The notes: generated by a model from the letters alone, not told the origin. Shown: positions 26,374 through 35,735, counted from the stretch's first letter. The stretch: 64,000 bases of DNA from CAVOKN01 sp963696505 (GCA_963696505.1 CAVOKN010000025.1:62001-126000); one strand, 5' to 3'. Numbers and translations are program-made.

Positions 26374-27456
26374 CTACGGTGCCTTCCCGCCGACCGGCGT
26401 CAGCAGCACGATCCCCGACTCGCCGCTGCGCGCACTGCGGCCGCCTGCGAGGACCATGCCGGCGTCGTTGAGCAGCGCGCCGCCGCGCAGCGTCCAGTGG
26501 CGGTGCGCGGGCTGCAGCAGGGCCTGCGGCGCGAAGTGGCCGATGCCGGCGTAGTCGATCGACGGCGCTGGCGCATACGTGCCATTGTGGTAGGCGGCGT
26601 CGCCTCTGGCGTTCAGGGCGGTCACGGCGCCGTGGGGCATGGCGAAATAGGGGTAGCGCGCCCAGCGGCCGCTTCGGGTGTAGCGCACGCCGACGACAAT
26701 GCCAGGCAGCGAGTTACTGGTCAGCCCGACATGGCCGCCCAGGTCGCCGACGTCGTTGAGGAAACCGTTGAACTCGTAGGTTCCGCTGCCTATGGCCACC
26801 GGCGGAATCCGCACGGCGCTGCCATCGGCGAGCACCAGCGTGCGTACGCCGTTGTAGGCGGTTCCCGCTTCGTTTATCTGCGGCGCTCGCAGTAGATCGA
26901 CGTAGGTGTAGGGTAGTTCGCCGAGGGCCTCCAGGATTTCGGGGGCACCGCCTGGCTTGATGCGGAATGCCCGCTTCGGCTGAGTGACGAATTGCCTGTT
27001 TAGCGCCGTTGCCGGTTTGCCGGGGGTCTGCGCGATGCCGACGACCGTTCCGGCGTCGTTGATGTCTGTCGCCACCAGGGCCAGGCTACCCTGGGGGGCG
27101 GGCAGCAGTTCGACGACGTAGCGGCCGTTGCGCGGAGACCATTTTACCGCCCGCGTCCTGCCCGTCGCGGGGTCGGCGGCATGGCCGACGGCGACGCCGG
27201 AGGAATTGACGGCGCGGGTCGATGCCGTGCGCATCCCAGGCGGCAGCGGAAGCGCCGTGCGCACGCCCTTGTGCCACACCCAGGGTTGTGCCGCGCCGTT
27301 CAGGGCGGGGCCGTTGCCAGCGACGATGCCACTGTCGGAAACATCCACGGCCGCTCCCTTGCCGATGTAGGTCACGGCATAGGACGGGGGCGGGTCGCCG
27401 TGGGCGACACCGGCGATCAGCAGGGTAAGTGCAAGCAGCAGGCGCGCACTTCTCAT
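26374..27456 (-). CDS. Secreted protein with HAF-like repeats, function unknown
   Basis: A 360-residue protein with an N-terminal signal peptide (MRSARLLLALTLLIAGVAHG). The mature part has repeated units of the form A-V/D-I-N/S-D/S-x-G-x-V-x-G (for example AVDVSDSGIVAGNG, AVNSSGVAVGHA, DINDAGTVVGIA, LLNDAGMVLAGG), which are typical of extracellular HAF-repeat proteins and suggest a beta-propeller-like fold. ATG 27456 is chosen because it places the signal peptide at the N-terminus. Function is not known. It is convergent with tex and has no obvious operon partner. Confidence 0.65.
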   Translation of the reverse strand: MRSARLLLALTLLIAGVAHGDPPPSYAVTYIGKGAAVDVSDSGIVAGNGPALNGAAQPWVWHKGVRTALPLPPGMRTASTRAVNSSGVAVGHAADPATGRTRAVKWSPRNGRYVVELLPAPQGSLALVATDINDAGTVVGIAQTPGKPATALNRQFVTQPKRAFRIKPGGAPEILEALGELPYTYVDLLRAPQINEAGTAYNGVRTLVLADGSAVRIPPVAIGSGTYEFNGFLNDVGDLGGHVGLTSNSLPGIVVGVRYTRSGRWARYPYFAMPHGAVTALNARGDAAYHNGTYAPAPSIDYAGIGHFAPQALLQPAHRHWTLRGGALLNDAGMVLAGGRSARSGESGIVLLTPVGGKAP

Positions 27457-27531
27457 TCTACGGGTACCGCCCCGCTCCAACCCGAGGTGACATCGGGATC
27501 GGGCAAGGGCAAGGACTTGTCGGTCTCAGGT

Positions 27532-28767
27532 TCAATCGTGCAGCGCCCGCAGCGCATGCACCCGCGCTTCATGTACGCGGGCGCCGATCTGGGACGGGTC
27601 TGCGCTGGCGGCGGCTATGGCTCCGGCATCGACGGTCTGCACCGCCGTCAGCGCGGCCTGGAGGATCTCCCGCGGCGTGTAGGGCCGGTGCTCGAAGCCG
27701 GGGCGACCGTGGTAGTCGCAGGCGCAGGCGTCGAGCAACTGGGCGAAGCGCTCGGGGCGGCGCAGCGCGTCGCATCGTTCCAGCAGTTTCACGATGGCGG
27801 CGGGCCGCAGTTCCTCGGCGCGGTGAATGTTGCCATGCTCCCGCGCCGCGAGGATGCCGAGTTCGCGGCAGTCGTTGGGCACCCTCAGGCGGCGGCAGAT
27901 GTCGTCCACCAGTTCCTCGCTTTTCGCCTCGTGTCCGTGGTGAAAGGGCCATTCGTCCGCCGGCGTGAGCCCCTTGCCCAGATCGTGGGTGAGGGAGGCG
28001 AAGCGAACCGCCAGCGGATAGCCGCGCCGCGCGGCGTGGTCCACCACCAGCAGCACATGCACGCCGGTGTCCCGCTCGGGATGGTGGTCCGCAGGCTGCG
28101 GAACGCCGAAGAGGATCTCGACCTCCGGCAGGATGCGCGCCAGCGCGCCGCAGGCCCACAATGTTTCGAGCATGCGGGAGGGGCGCGACTCCATCAGCCC
28201 GCGCGACAGTTCCTGCCACACCCGCTCCGGGACGAGGTGGTCCACCTCGCCGCTGTCCACCATCGCGCGCATCAGGCCGACGGTCTCGGGAGCAATGGTG
28301 AAGTCAGGGAAGCGCGCGGCAAATCGCGCCACCCGCAGTATGCGCACCGGATCCTCGGCGAAGGCTGGACCGACGTGGCGCAGCACCTTCGTGTCGATGT
28401 CGGCGCGGCCGCCGTAGGGGTCGATCAGCGTCCCGTCCTCGCCGCGGGCGATGGCGTTGATGGTGAGGTCGCGCCGCGCCAGATCCTGATCCAGCGTCAC
28501 GTCGGCGTCGGTGTGGAAGACGAAGCCCTTGTAGCCAGGGGCGGTCTTGCGCTCGGTGCGCGCCAGGGCGTATTCCTCGTGGGTCTCCGGGTGGAGGAAC
28601 ACCGGGAAGTCCTTGCCGACGGCGCGGAAGCCGCGCGCCGCCATGTCTTCGGGCGTGGCGCCGACGACGACGAAATCGCGGTCCTGCACCGTCAGCCCGA
28701 GCAGCCGGTCGCGCACCGCGCCGCCGACTTCGTAGATCTGCATGGTCTGCGTCGGGGGCGCGTCCAT
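27532..28767 (-). CDS. cca: Multifunctional CCA tRNA nucleotidyltransferase with HD domain
   Basis: Adds or repairs the 3' CCA of tRNA; 411 residues. The nucleotidyltransferase motif reads YEVGGAVRDRLLGL followed by DRDFVVVGATPEDM, then ERKTAPGYKGFVF and RRDLTINAIA. The C-terminal HD phosphohydrolase part has ADHHPERDTGVH and ASLTHDLGKG. The gene starts at ATG 28767, overlapping the stop of the upstream GST gene (ATGA), with an alternative ATG at 28743. Confidence 0.95.
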   Translation of the reverse strand: MDAPPTQTMQIYEVGGAVRDRLLGLTVQDRDFVVVGATPEDMAARGFRAVGKDFPVFLHPETHEEYALARTERKTAPGYKGFVFHTDADVTLDQDLARRDLTINAIARGEDGTLIDPYGGRADIDTKVLRHVGPAFAEDPVRILRVARFAARFPDFTIAPETVGLMRAMVDSGEVDHLVPERVWQELSRGLMESRPSRMLETLWACGALARILPEVEILFGVPQPADHHPERDTGVHVLLVVDHAARRGYPLAVRFASLTHDLGKGLTPADEWPFHHGHEAKSEELVDDICRRLRVPNDCRELGILAAREHGNIHRAEELRPAAIVKLLERCDALRRPERFAQLLDACACDYHGRPGFEHRPYTPREILQAALTAVQTVDAGAIAAASADPSQIGARVHEARVHALRALHD

Positions 28768-29399
28768 CAGCCGCCTTCCTTCGCAGGTTCGGCCAGCGCG
28801 GCGGCGAGCCAGTGCTGCATGGCGGGCAGCGCCTCCATGGTGTCGGCATAGTCACGGGCGATGGCCGGCAGCTCCACGCCGTAGCTGCGGAAGCGCCACA
28901 CCACCGGGGCGTACATGGCGTCGGCGATGGAGAAGCGGCCGAACAGGAAGGGGCCACCCGCGCCGTGGCGCCCGCGGCATTCCTCCCACAAGGCGGCGAT
29001 GCGGGCGATGTCCTTCTCCGACTCGGGCGTGCGGCCGGCGCCGGGCAGCCGCGCCTGGCAGTCCATCGGCATATTCGAGCGCAGCGCGGCGAATCCGGAA
29101 TGCATTTCGGCGCTGACCGCCCGTGCCGTGGCCCGTGCCGCGCGGTCCTGCGGCCAGAGCGCAGGCTCGATTTCGGCGGCGTACTCGCAGATGGCGATGG
29201 AATCCCAGACGGTGAGCGCGCCGTCGATCAGCGCCGGCACCCGGCTGCTGGGAGAATGCCGCGCGAGTTGCGCCTTCGCATCCGGGGCGTAGAGGTCGAC
29301 CATGGCCTCTTCGAACGGAATGCCCGCCTGCTTCAGCGCCAGCCAGGGCCGCAGCGACCAGGACGAGTAGTTCTTGTTGCCGATCACCAGGGTGAGCAT
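28767..29399 (-). CDS. Glutathione S-transferase family protein
   Basis: A 210-residue two-domain GST. The N-terminal thioredoxin-like domain shows NKNYSSWSLRPWLALKQ (possible active Ser), the cis-Pro in SSRVPALIDG and the glutathione-contacting DSIAICEYAAE. The C-terminal helical domain contains the N-capping FSIADAMYAP motif. Substrate is not known. It is translationally coupled to cca by a 4-bp overlap. Confidence 0.88.
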   Translation of the reverse strand: MLTLVIGNKNYSSWSLRPWLALKQAGIPFEEAMVDLYAPDAKAQLARHSPSSRVPALIDGALTVWDSIAICEYAAEIEPALWPQDRAARATARAVSAEMHSGFAALRSNMPMDCQARLPGAGRTPESEKDIARIAALWEECRGRHGAGGPFLFGRFSIADAMYAPVVWRFRSYGVELPAIARDYADTMEALPAMQHWLAAALAEPAKEGG

Positions 29400-29453
29400 C
29401 GATTCTCCCCGCAGAGCGTCCGGCGGCCGGTCAGCGCTGCATCGAAGGCAGGT

Positions 29454-30416
29454 TCATCGCCGCGCCTTCTCGCGGAACGGGTAATAGCTGGCGCGCGGTT
29501 CGTGGTGCGCCAGATAAACCGGCGCCACCGCTTCCAGCGTAGTTGCCGTTCGTCCGAAGGGCAACGTGCAATCGGCGCGACACACCGAATCCTGCTTCAT
29601 CGACTGGTAGTTGTCGCGCGACATCAGCGTCTTGCCGGGCGCGAATTCGAGCATCATGGCCTGGAGATAGGACAGGCCGTCGGGCAGGCCGATGATCAGG
29701 CGCGGGCAGCCGATCAGCTCGGTCACGTAGCTCACCAGTTGACGCAGGGTGTAGACCTTGGGCCCGCACAGGGCGTAGGACTGGCCGTGGGATTCCGGAT
29801 GGTCGAGGCTGTCCACGAAGGCGCGCGCCACATCCTCGGCGAACACCGGCTGGAAGCGGGCACCGGGCGAGGCCAGGGGCAGCACCGGGAACAGCCGCGC
29901 CAGACCGGCGAACATGGTGAGGAAGCTGTCGCCGGGACCGAAGATGACGGACGGCTGAAAGATGGTCCACGCCAGCGCGTCGCCGGCGGCGCGCACCGCC
30001 GCCTCGCCGTCGGCCTTGGAGCGCAGGTACTGGGACGGGCCGCCGGCGTCGGCATGCAGCGCGGACATGTGCAGCAGGCGCCTCACGCCGGCTGACTTTG
30101 CCGCGGCGACGATGCGGCGCGGCATCTCGACGTGGGCCTGGGCGAAGTCCGGGCCGTAGGGGGAGCCGTTGCGCGAGTGCAGCAGCCCCACGAGGTTGAT
30201 GACGGCATCCTGGCCGGCAAGAAGCTGGCGCAGCGCGGCGTCGTCATTTACGTTCGCTTCCACGACGTCGACGGAGGGCAGCGGCAGCAGGTGCTTGGCC
30301 CGCTCGCGGTGCCGGGTTGGAACGGTGACACAGCAGCCGCGCTCGGCAAGCAGGTGGGCGATGTGGCTGCCGACGAAGCCGGAGCCGCCAACGAGGAGTA
30401 CGTTGTTGATTTCCAT
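29454..30416 (-). CDS. NDUFA9-like NAD(P)-binding Rossmann protein
   Basis: A 320-residue extended/atypical SDR-type protein with the nucleotide-binding LLVGGSGFVGSHIAHLL at the start and INLVGLLHSRNG, typical of bacterial proteins annotated as complex I NDUFA9 subunit family or NAD(P)H-binding. The start at ATG 30416 is preferred because the Rossmann motif then begins at residue 6. The usual YxxxK catalytic pair is not in its normal place (YLRSKADGE is the nearest), so catalysis is doubtful. It lies upstream of gst/cca on the same strand. It contains a CTGACTTT octamer at 30092. Confidence 0.75.
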   Translation of the reverse strand: MEINNVLLVGGSGFVGSHIAHLLAERGCCVTVPTRHRERAKHLLPLPSVDVVEANVNDDAALRQLLAGQDAVINLVGLLHSRNGSPYGPDFAQAHVEMPRRIVAAAKSAGVRRLLHMSALHADAGGPSQYLRSKADGEAAVRAAGDALAWTIFQPSVIFGPGDSFLTMFAGLARLFPVLPLASPGARFQPVFAEDVARAFVDSLDHPESHGQSYALCGPKVYTLRQLVSYVTELIGCPRLIIGLPDGLSYLQAMMLEFAPGKTLMSRDNYQSMKQDSVCRADCTLPFGRTATTLEAVAPVYLAHHEPRASYYPFREKARR

Positions 30417-30548
30417 GGCGCTGGGAAGGAAGCGGCGGGACCGCCGGGCGGCCGTGATTCTAACTCGACTGGGGTGCCGCCGTCCCGCCGGCATCGTGCC
30501 CCGAGGTCGGCTCCGCTGCTCCCGAGCCGGACCCGCGATAGCTGGATC

Positions 30549-30644
30549 GGTGCGCATGGCGCACCCTACGTGGCGGGAGGGCGATGCCGGCTGCGATCTG
30601 CCAGAGCCGATCCACGACAACTCATAGGGTGCGCCGTGCGCACC
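30549..30644. repeat. Pair of inverted palindromic repeats (GGTGCGC...GCGCACC)
   Basis: GGTGCGCATGGCGCACCCTA at 30549-30568 and TAGGGTGCGCCGTGCGCACC at 30625-30644 are inverted copies of one about 20-bp unit, each itself nearly palindromic. They flank about 55 bp in the 244-bp gap between the NDUFA9-like gene and the 3' end of slt. This arrangement resembles a REP/BIME-type intergenic repeat. The rest of the gap shows no gene. Confidence 0.6.
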
Positions 30645-30660
30645 ATTCGGCTGTTACCCC

Positions 30661-32598
30661 TCAGGGCAGTTCTGTCTCTGGCGGCGCGCCTGCCGGCGCG
30701 ACCGTGCCGAGGCGCGCCTTGAGCGACTGCGGCTTGTCCTCGAACAGCATGGCGTAGTAAAGGGTGTTGCTCATCACCTTCTTGACGTAGTCGCGGGTCT
30801 CGTTGAAGGGGATGGTTTCGGCGTAGATGGCGCCCTCGATCGGTTTCGAATCGCGCCAGCGCCGGGCGCGCCCCGGTCCAGCGTTGTACGCCGCCGAAGC
30901 CAGGACCGGATGGCCGTCGAGGCTGTCCAGGACCAGCCTCAGATAGTGGGTGCCGAGGGCGACGTTGGTGTCCATGTCGCTCATCTGGTCGACCGAGAAG
31001 TCCTTCATCCCGACCTTGCGCGCTACCCAGCGCGCGGTGGCCGGCATCACCTGCATCAGGCCGCGGGCGCCGGCGGAGGAACGAGCGTCCATGACGAAGC
31101 GCGATTCCTGGCGCATCAGGCCATAAACCCAGCCGTTGTCCAGTTCCAGTTCCCGTGCCTTGGCTTCGACCAGCTCGCGGAAAGGCGCCAGGTAGCGCAG
31201 GCTGTAGTCGTGCTGGCGCTGGGTGCGGTCGGCGCTGCTGATGGCGCGGTCGAAGATCTGATTGCGCCGCGCCAGCTCCGCCGCGGCGAGCAGAAAACGG
31301 TCGTCCCGGGCGCGCAGCGCCCAGTTCCATTCCCTGACTCCCTCGGTGCGAAGTTCCAGACGGAACAGTGCCAGGGCGCGGCGGATGGACGGATCCAGGG
31401 CAGCCGCGTCGATCTCCGTCTTGCTCGCCGCTGCGGCGCGCGGCGGCAGGGCGACGCGGCCGCCCAGTTCCTCGGTTGCGAGGTTGCCGTAGAAGTTCGG
31501 GTAATGCGTGACCGAGCGGTAAAGAAGCTCGGCGTCCGTCTTGTGGCCCGTTGCCGCCAGCGCACGCGCCCGCCAGTAGATCCAGTCGGGCTGGGTGGCG
31601 AGCTGGGGCGGCATCGCCTGCACCGTGTCGAGCACCAGCGGCCAGTCCTGGGCGCGCAGCGCGGCGCGTGCTTTCCACGCGATCTGCTCGTCGGACATCG
31701 GCGCATCGCCCGCCATCCGGTACCAGTCCAGGGCTTCCGGGAGGTGGTTGAGCGCGCCCTGGTGGCTCAGTTGCAGCCAGACGTAGGCGCGCTCGGCCGG
31801 CTGGAGCTTGTCGCGGATCGTGGCGAAGGATGTGGCTGCCACTGCCGGATCGCTGCGCGCCATGCGTGCCAACGCCGCCATGGCCATTTCCCGCCCGCTG
31901 CGCGTCGCGGCGAAGCCGGGCTTGAGCTTGTGGAGGTAGGCGGCCGGCGCCTCGATCACCCGTTCCAGCGTCTTGGCGTCGGGAGCCTGACCCGTTGGCA
32001 GGAAGCCGGCGGTGACCCGCGCCGAGGCGAGGCGGCGCGCCTCCAGGAGGCGGCGCAGGCGCTGCCAGACTTCGTCCGCCCCGATGCGGCCGCTGTTGTA
32101 CACGTGCTCCAGCACCGGCCCGCAGGCCGGGGGAAGACCCGGTTCGGTCCACAGGCTCCGGGCCTCGGCCAGGGCGGCCGGTTCGTGGCGCGCCAGGCGG
32201 GGCCGCAGCCCGTGGCATAGGGTTTCCAGATCGCCGTAGACGAGCGCCGGGTACTCGCGCTCGACGGCGGCCCAATCCTCAAGTTTGCCGAGTTGCTTCA
32301 GCCACTCCGCGCGCAGACGATCGGCCAGCACGCTGCCCTGGTGGCGCTGGAGAAAGCTCGCGACCTCGGTAGCGGGGACTTCGTCGATGCGTAGCAGCAG
32401 GCTCCAATACTCGACGTAGACTTGCAGTTCGTGGCCGCGGGCGGCTTCGAGCTGCTCGGCGAGTTTCGCCCGGTTTCCGGCGCGGTAGGCATCGAGCGCC
32501 GTCAGCACCGGATCGTCGGCGAGCGCGGTTCCTGCCGCGGCCGCCAGGATCAGGACGGCGGTGGCACGATGCAGGGAAGGGGAGCGGAGGAGCAGCAT
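30661..32598 (-). CDS. slt: Soluble lytic murein transglycosylase
   Basis: Periplasmic exolytic muramidase of the Slt70 type, 645 residues. A signal peptide (about 1-27, ending TALA) is followed by a long alpha-helical superhelix (about 30-460) and a C-terminal goose-lysozyme-like SLT domain with the catalytic Glu in YGLMRQESRF (Glu near 498), then GLMQVMPATA and AYNAGPGRARRW. It is divergent from the 5-formyl-THF cyclo-ligase gene with only 41 bp between starts. Confidence 0.93.
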   Translation of the reverse strand: MLLLRSPSLHRATAVLILAAAAGTALADDPVLTALDAYRAGNRAKLAEQLEAARGHELQVYVEYWSLLLRIDEVPATEVASFLQRHQGSVLADRLRAEWLKQLGKLEDWAAVEREYPALVYGDLETLCHGLRPRLARHEPAALAEARSLWTEPGLPPACGPVLEHVYNSGRIGADEVWQRLRRLLEARRLASARVTAGFLPTGQAPDAKTLERVIEAPAAYLHKLKPGFAATRSGREMAMAALARMARSDPAVAATSFATIRDKLQPAERAYVWLQLSHQGALNHLPEALDWYRMAGDAPMSDEQIAWKARAALRAQDWPLVLDTVQAMPPQLATQPDWIYWRARALAATGHKTDAELLYRSVTHYPNFYGNLATEELGGRVALPPRAAAASKTEIDAAALDPSIRRALALFRLELRTEGVREWNWALRARDDRFLLAAAELARRNQIFDRAISSADRTQRQHDYSLRYLAPFRELVEAKARELELDNGWVYGLMRQESRFVMDARSSAGARGLMQVMPATARWVARKVGMKDFSVDQMSDMDTNVALGTHYLRLVLDSLDGHPVLASAAYNAGPGRARRWRDSKPIEGAIYAETIPFNETRDYVKKVMSNTLYYAMLFEDKPQSLKARLGTVAPAGAPPETELP

Positions 32599-32639
32599 GC
32601 TTTATAGTCGGGCGAAACAACGATTCGAGGATAGCACAG

Positions 32640-33242
32640 GTGAATCCAGCCACTGATCGGCAGGACGGACCGCCTCCTGAAGGGCGTGCGGCCCTTCGTG
32701 CGCGCCTGATCGCAGCGCGGGAGGCGCTGCCGCAGGCCAGGCACGCCGCGGCGAGCGCGACGATTTCCGCGCGGCTCGACGGTCTGCTCGGCCGCGTCTC
32801 CCCGCGGGTCGTCGGCTTCTGCTGGCCCTACCGGGGCGAGTTCGATTGCCGGGCGCTCGTTTCGGCCTGGCTGGCCAATGATGCGCGGCGGGCCGCTGCC
32901 CTGCCGGTCATCGTGAAGCCTGCGGCACCGATGGTCTTCCGCCGCTGGGCGCCACATTGCAGGCTGGTTGCGGGGCGCTTCGGTATCCCGGTGCCGGAGG
33001 AGGACCACCGGGTCGTGCCCGACCTGGTGTTGATGCCCGTGGTGGGCTTCGACGCCGGCGGCTTTCGTCTGGGCTATGGCGGAGGTTACTTCGATCGCAG
33101 CCTCGCGGTTCTCGACCCGCGCCCGCTGGCGGTGGGGGTCGGCTTCGAACTGGCGCGGCTGCCGGCGATCGAACCCGGCGTCCACGACATCCCGATGGAT
33201 TTCGTGATCACCGAGGCCGGTTGTTTCCCAGCGCAGAAATGA
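32640..33242 (+). CDS. ygfA: 5-formyltetrahydrofolate cyclo-ligase
   Basis: ATP-dependent conversion of 5-formyl-THF to 5,10-methenyl-THF; 200 residues, normal length. Motifs are RARLIAAREALP, GFCWPYRGEFD, and the nucleotide-binding MPVVGFDAGGFRLGYGGGYFDR. The start is GTG 32640, with GAGG 9 nt upstream; there is no suitable ATG. It is followed directly by a strong hairpin terminator. Confidence 0.93.
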   Translation: MNPATDRQDGPPPEGRAALRARLIAAREALPQARHAAASATISARLDGLLGRVSPRVVGFCWPYRGEFDCRALVSAWLANDARRAAALPVIVKPAAPMVFRRWAPHCRLVAGRFGIPVPEEDHRVVPDLVLMPVVGFDAGGFRLGYGGGYFDRSLAVLDPRPLAVGVGFELARLPAIEPGVHDIPMDFVITEAGCFPAQK

Positions 33243-33243
33243 A

Positions 33244-33264
33244 AAACCCCGCCGGGCGGGGTTC
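33244..33264. terminator. Bidirectional hairpin terminator
   Basis: AACCCCGCC pairs with GGCGGGGTT around position 33254, with an A-run on the left and TTCTT on the right. It lies between the 3' end of ygfA and the expected 3' end of the convergent repeat-rich gene and would serve both directions. Confidence 0.85.
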
Positions 33265-33291
33265 TTCATGCCTTGCCTCGATTCCGTTCGG

Positions 33292-33926
33292 TCAGCCGCG
33301 GCCGCTGCGCTCGGTCCGCTCTGCACGTTCGGGACGCTCGGCACGCTCGGCACGCTCGACCGACGTTCGGTACGCTCAGGGCGCTCGGCACGCTCAGGGC
33401 GCTCGGCACGCTCAGGACGCTCGGCACGCTCAGGACGCTCACCGCGCTCCGGTCGCTCAGCATGCTCGGGACGCTCGCTGCGGCCTGCGCGTTCGCCGCG
33501 GCCGGAGTTGTCGCTGCGGCCGGCGCGCTCGCCGCGGCCACGGTGATCGTCGCCAACACGAGTGGAGCGGGGCGAGTCCTCCAAGCTGCCGTCGCCGCGC
33601 ACATCCACGCCGGCGATGGTGCCGCCGGGCTGGGTGTCGTCCACCGAGTTGTCACCGCGCAGTTTGACGATGCCACCGGTGGGAGGCGTCGTTCCGCCGG
33701 GCTGGGTGTTGTCAACCGAGCCGTCACCGCGTAGCTTCAGGGTGTCCTGGATGGTCGAGGTGGTACGCACCACGCCGGGCTGGGTGTTGTCCACCGTGCC
33801 GTCGCCACGCAGTTTCAGGCCGTCGGGGCCGATGTCGTCGGAAGCCACCTGGGCCTGGGCGCCGAGGGCGATGAAGGCGGCGGCGATGGCGGTACTGAGC
33901 TTGAGAATCTTGAACTTGCTGGTCAT
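33292..33926 (-). pseudogene. Secreted RGD/ERPE-repeat protein with a frameshift in its repeat tail
   Basis: The N-terminus is a signal peptide (to about AQA, residue 25). It is followed by four copies of a 13-residue unit like KLRGDGTVDNTQPG (about residues 37-110), then an Arg/Glu/Pro-rich tail of tandem ERPERA units. At about 33345-33360 the frame shifts: in the annotated frame the tail becomes a run of SVP units and continues far past the terminator into ygfA antisense, while the -1 frame continues ERAERPERAERTERSGRG and stops at 33292-33294, just before the terminator. So the coordinates given are those of the expected gene. A single missing base in a repeat tract, real or a sequencing error, would explain it. 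Function unknown; the highly charged tail may bind surfaces or nucleic acid. Confidence 0.65.
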
Positions 33927-33956
33927 GGCGTATCTCCTTGAATCTGGACTCGATCG

Positions 33957-34043
33957 GTAACCCTGTCAGGCTATGTCGCTTCTGGTTCTTTGTTTGTGGG
34001 ATTGTTTCCCACGCAATTACCGTTAAGCAGTAACCCTGCCAGG
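33957..34043. repeat. Two direct copies of GTAACCCTGYCAGG upstream of the repeat-protein gene
   Basis: GTAACCCTGTCAGG (33957-33970) and GTAACCCTGCCAGG (34030-34043) differ at one base and are spaced 73 bp apart in the promoter-side gap of the repeat-protein gene. A GTGGGA/TCCCAC hairpin lies between them. They could be paired operator sites; this is inference from spacing and position. Confidence 0.4.
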
Positions 34044-34145
34044 TATTGCCCGGACTGTCTCGGAGGCGCGTAACTGACTGTCAAAACAGGAGAAAATGTG
34101 TCATGGCGGGTGCCATCCGCAGTGCTCGGAGGACCGGGAAAGAGT

Positions 34146-34167
34146 AGAAAGGTGGGTTTGCCCCACC
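34146..34167 (-). terminator. Terminator of ilvA
   Basis: Read on the minus strand, GGTGGG and CCCACC (34151-34156 and 34162-34167) form a 6-bp stem with a 5-nt loop, followed by TTTCT. It lies about 43 bp after the ilvA stop. Confidence 0.6.
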
Positions 34168-34209
34168 CAATTGGGGGGAATGCCCCGACAAGGCTGCCCT
34201 GCTTGCGGA

Positions 34210-35721
34210 TCAGCCGAGGAATAATTCGTAGCCGGGGTTGTCGGTCTCTTCCCGGCATTCGTAGCCGACGCGGCCGAGGAACTCGCGGAAGTCGGCCTTT
34301 TCGGCGGGCGGAACCTGCATCCCGACCAGCACGCGGCCATAGTCGGCGCCGTGGTTGCGGTAGTGGAACAGGCTGATGTTCCAGTCGTGCTGCATGGAGT
34401 TGAGGAACTTCATCAGCGCGCCGGGACGCTCGGGGAACTCGAAGCGGTAGATGACCTCGTGGTCCACCTGGGGTGCGTGGCCGCCCACCATGTGGCGGAT
34501 GTGGGCCTTGGCCATCTCGTCGTCGGTGAGGTCCAGGGTCGGCAGCCCGTGGCGGCGCAGCGTGTCCACCAGGCGCAGCGACTCCGCGCGGTTATGCACC
34601 TGGACGCCGACGAAGATGTGCGCCTCCTCGGGATCGGAATAGCGATAGTTGAACTCGGTGACGCTGCGCACCCCGAGCAAGGCGCAGAACTTCTTGAAGC
34701 TGCCCGGCTTCTCGGGGATCGTCACCGCCAGCACCGCCTCGCGCTGCTCGCCCACCTCGGCGCGCTCGGCGACGAAGCGCAGACGGTCGAAGTTGATGTT
34801 GGCGCCGCTCGCCACCGCCACCAGCGTCTTGTCCTTCAGCTTGTGGCGGCGCACGTACTCCTTGGCGCCGGCCACCGCCAGCGCGCCGGCGGGTTCCAGG
34901 ATGGAGCGGGTGTCCTCGAACACGTCCTTGATCGCCGCACAGATGGCGTCGGTATCCACCAGCACCATCTCGTCTACATACTGACGGCACAGGCGAAACG
35001 TCTCCTCCCCGACCATCTTGACCGCCGCGCCGTCGGCAAACAGGCCGACCTGGGCCAAGCGCACCCGCTCGCCGGCCGCCAGTGACCTCGCCATGGCGTC
35101 GGCTTCGTCGGCCTCGACGCCGACGATCCTGGTCTCGGGCCGCAGTCGCTTGACGTAGGCGGCGATGCCCGAGATCAGACCGCCGCCGCCGACGCAGCAG
35201 AACACGGCATGGATCGGCCGGGCGTGCTGGCGCAGGATCTCCATGCCGATGGTGCCCTGACCGGCGATGACATCCGGGTCGTCGTAGGGGTGCACGAAGG
35301 CGAGCTTCTCCTGCGCCTCCAGTTCGACGGCGCGGGCATAGGCCTCGTCGTAGGAGTCGCCGGCCAGCACCACCTCGGCGCCGCGGCCCTTCACCGCATC
35401 GACCTTGATCTGGGGCGTGGTCACCGGCATCACGATCACCGCGCGGCAGCCGAGCTTCTGTGCCGCCAATGCGACACCCTGGGCGTGGTTGCCGGCGGAA
35501 GCCGTGATCACGCCGTGCTTCAACTGCGCCGGCGTCAGCCGCACCATCTTGTTGTAGGCGCCGCGCAGCTTGAAGGAGAACACCGGCTGCATGTCCTCGC
35601 GCTTGAGCAGCAGCCGGTTGTGCAGCCGGCCCGACAGGTTCGGCGCCAGGTCCAGCGGCGACTCGATGGCGACGTCATAGACCTGGGCGTTGAGGATCTT
35701 CTCGAGGTAGTCGGGGTGCAT
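34210..35721 (-). CDS. ilvA: Threonine dehydratase, biosynthetic
   Basis: PLP-dependent deamination of threonine to 2-oxobutanoate, the first step of isoleucine synthesis; 503 residues. The PLP lysine is in VFSFKLRGAYNKM (Lys near residue 52); the phosphate-binding loop is CVGGGGLISGIA. Two C-terminal ACT-like domains (about 330-410 and 425-503) mark it as the biosynthetic, isoleucine-feedback form and not the catabolic TdcB type. It is divergent from the yqaA-like gene with only 14 bp between. Confidence 0.96.
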   Translation of the reverse strand: MHPDYLEKILNAQVYDVAIESPLDLAPNLSGRLHNRLLLKREDMQPVFSFKLRGAYNKMVRLTPAQLKHGVITASAGNHAQGVALAAQKLGCRAVIVMPVTTPQIKVDAVKGRGAEVVLAGDSYDEAYARAVELEAQEKLAFVHPYDDPDVIAGQGTIGMEILRQHARPIHAVFCCVGGGGLISGIAAYVKRLRPETRIVGVEADEADAMARSLAAGERVRLAQVGLFADGAAVKMVGEETFRLCRQYVDEMVLVDTDAICAAIKDVFEDTRSILEPAGALAVAGAKEYVRRHKLKDKTLVAVASGANINFDRLRFVAERAEVGEQREAVLAVTIPEKPGSFKKFCALLGVRSVTEFNYRYSDPEEAHIFVGVQVHNRAESLRLVDTLRRHGLPTLDLTDDEMAKAHIRHMVGGHAPQVDHEVIYRFEFPERPGALMKFLNSMQHDWNISLFHYRNHGADYGRVLVGMQVPPAEKADFREFLGRVGYECREETDNPGYELFLG

Positions 35722-35735
35722 GGATAGGCGGGATA

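Noticed and set aside
32550..33291. C-terminal extension of the repeat protein as true coding sequence
   Set aside because: It passes through a strong terminator and runs antisense to ygfA, while the -1 frame ends cleanly before the terminator.
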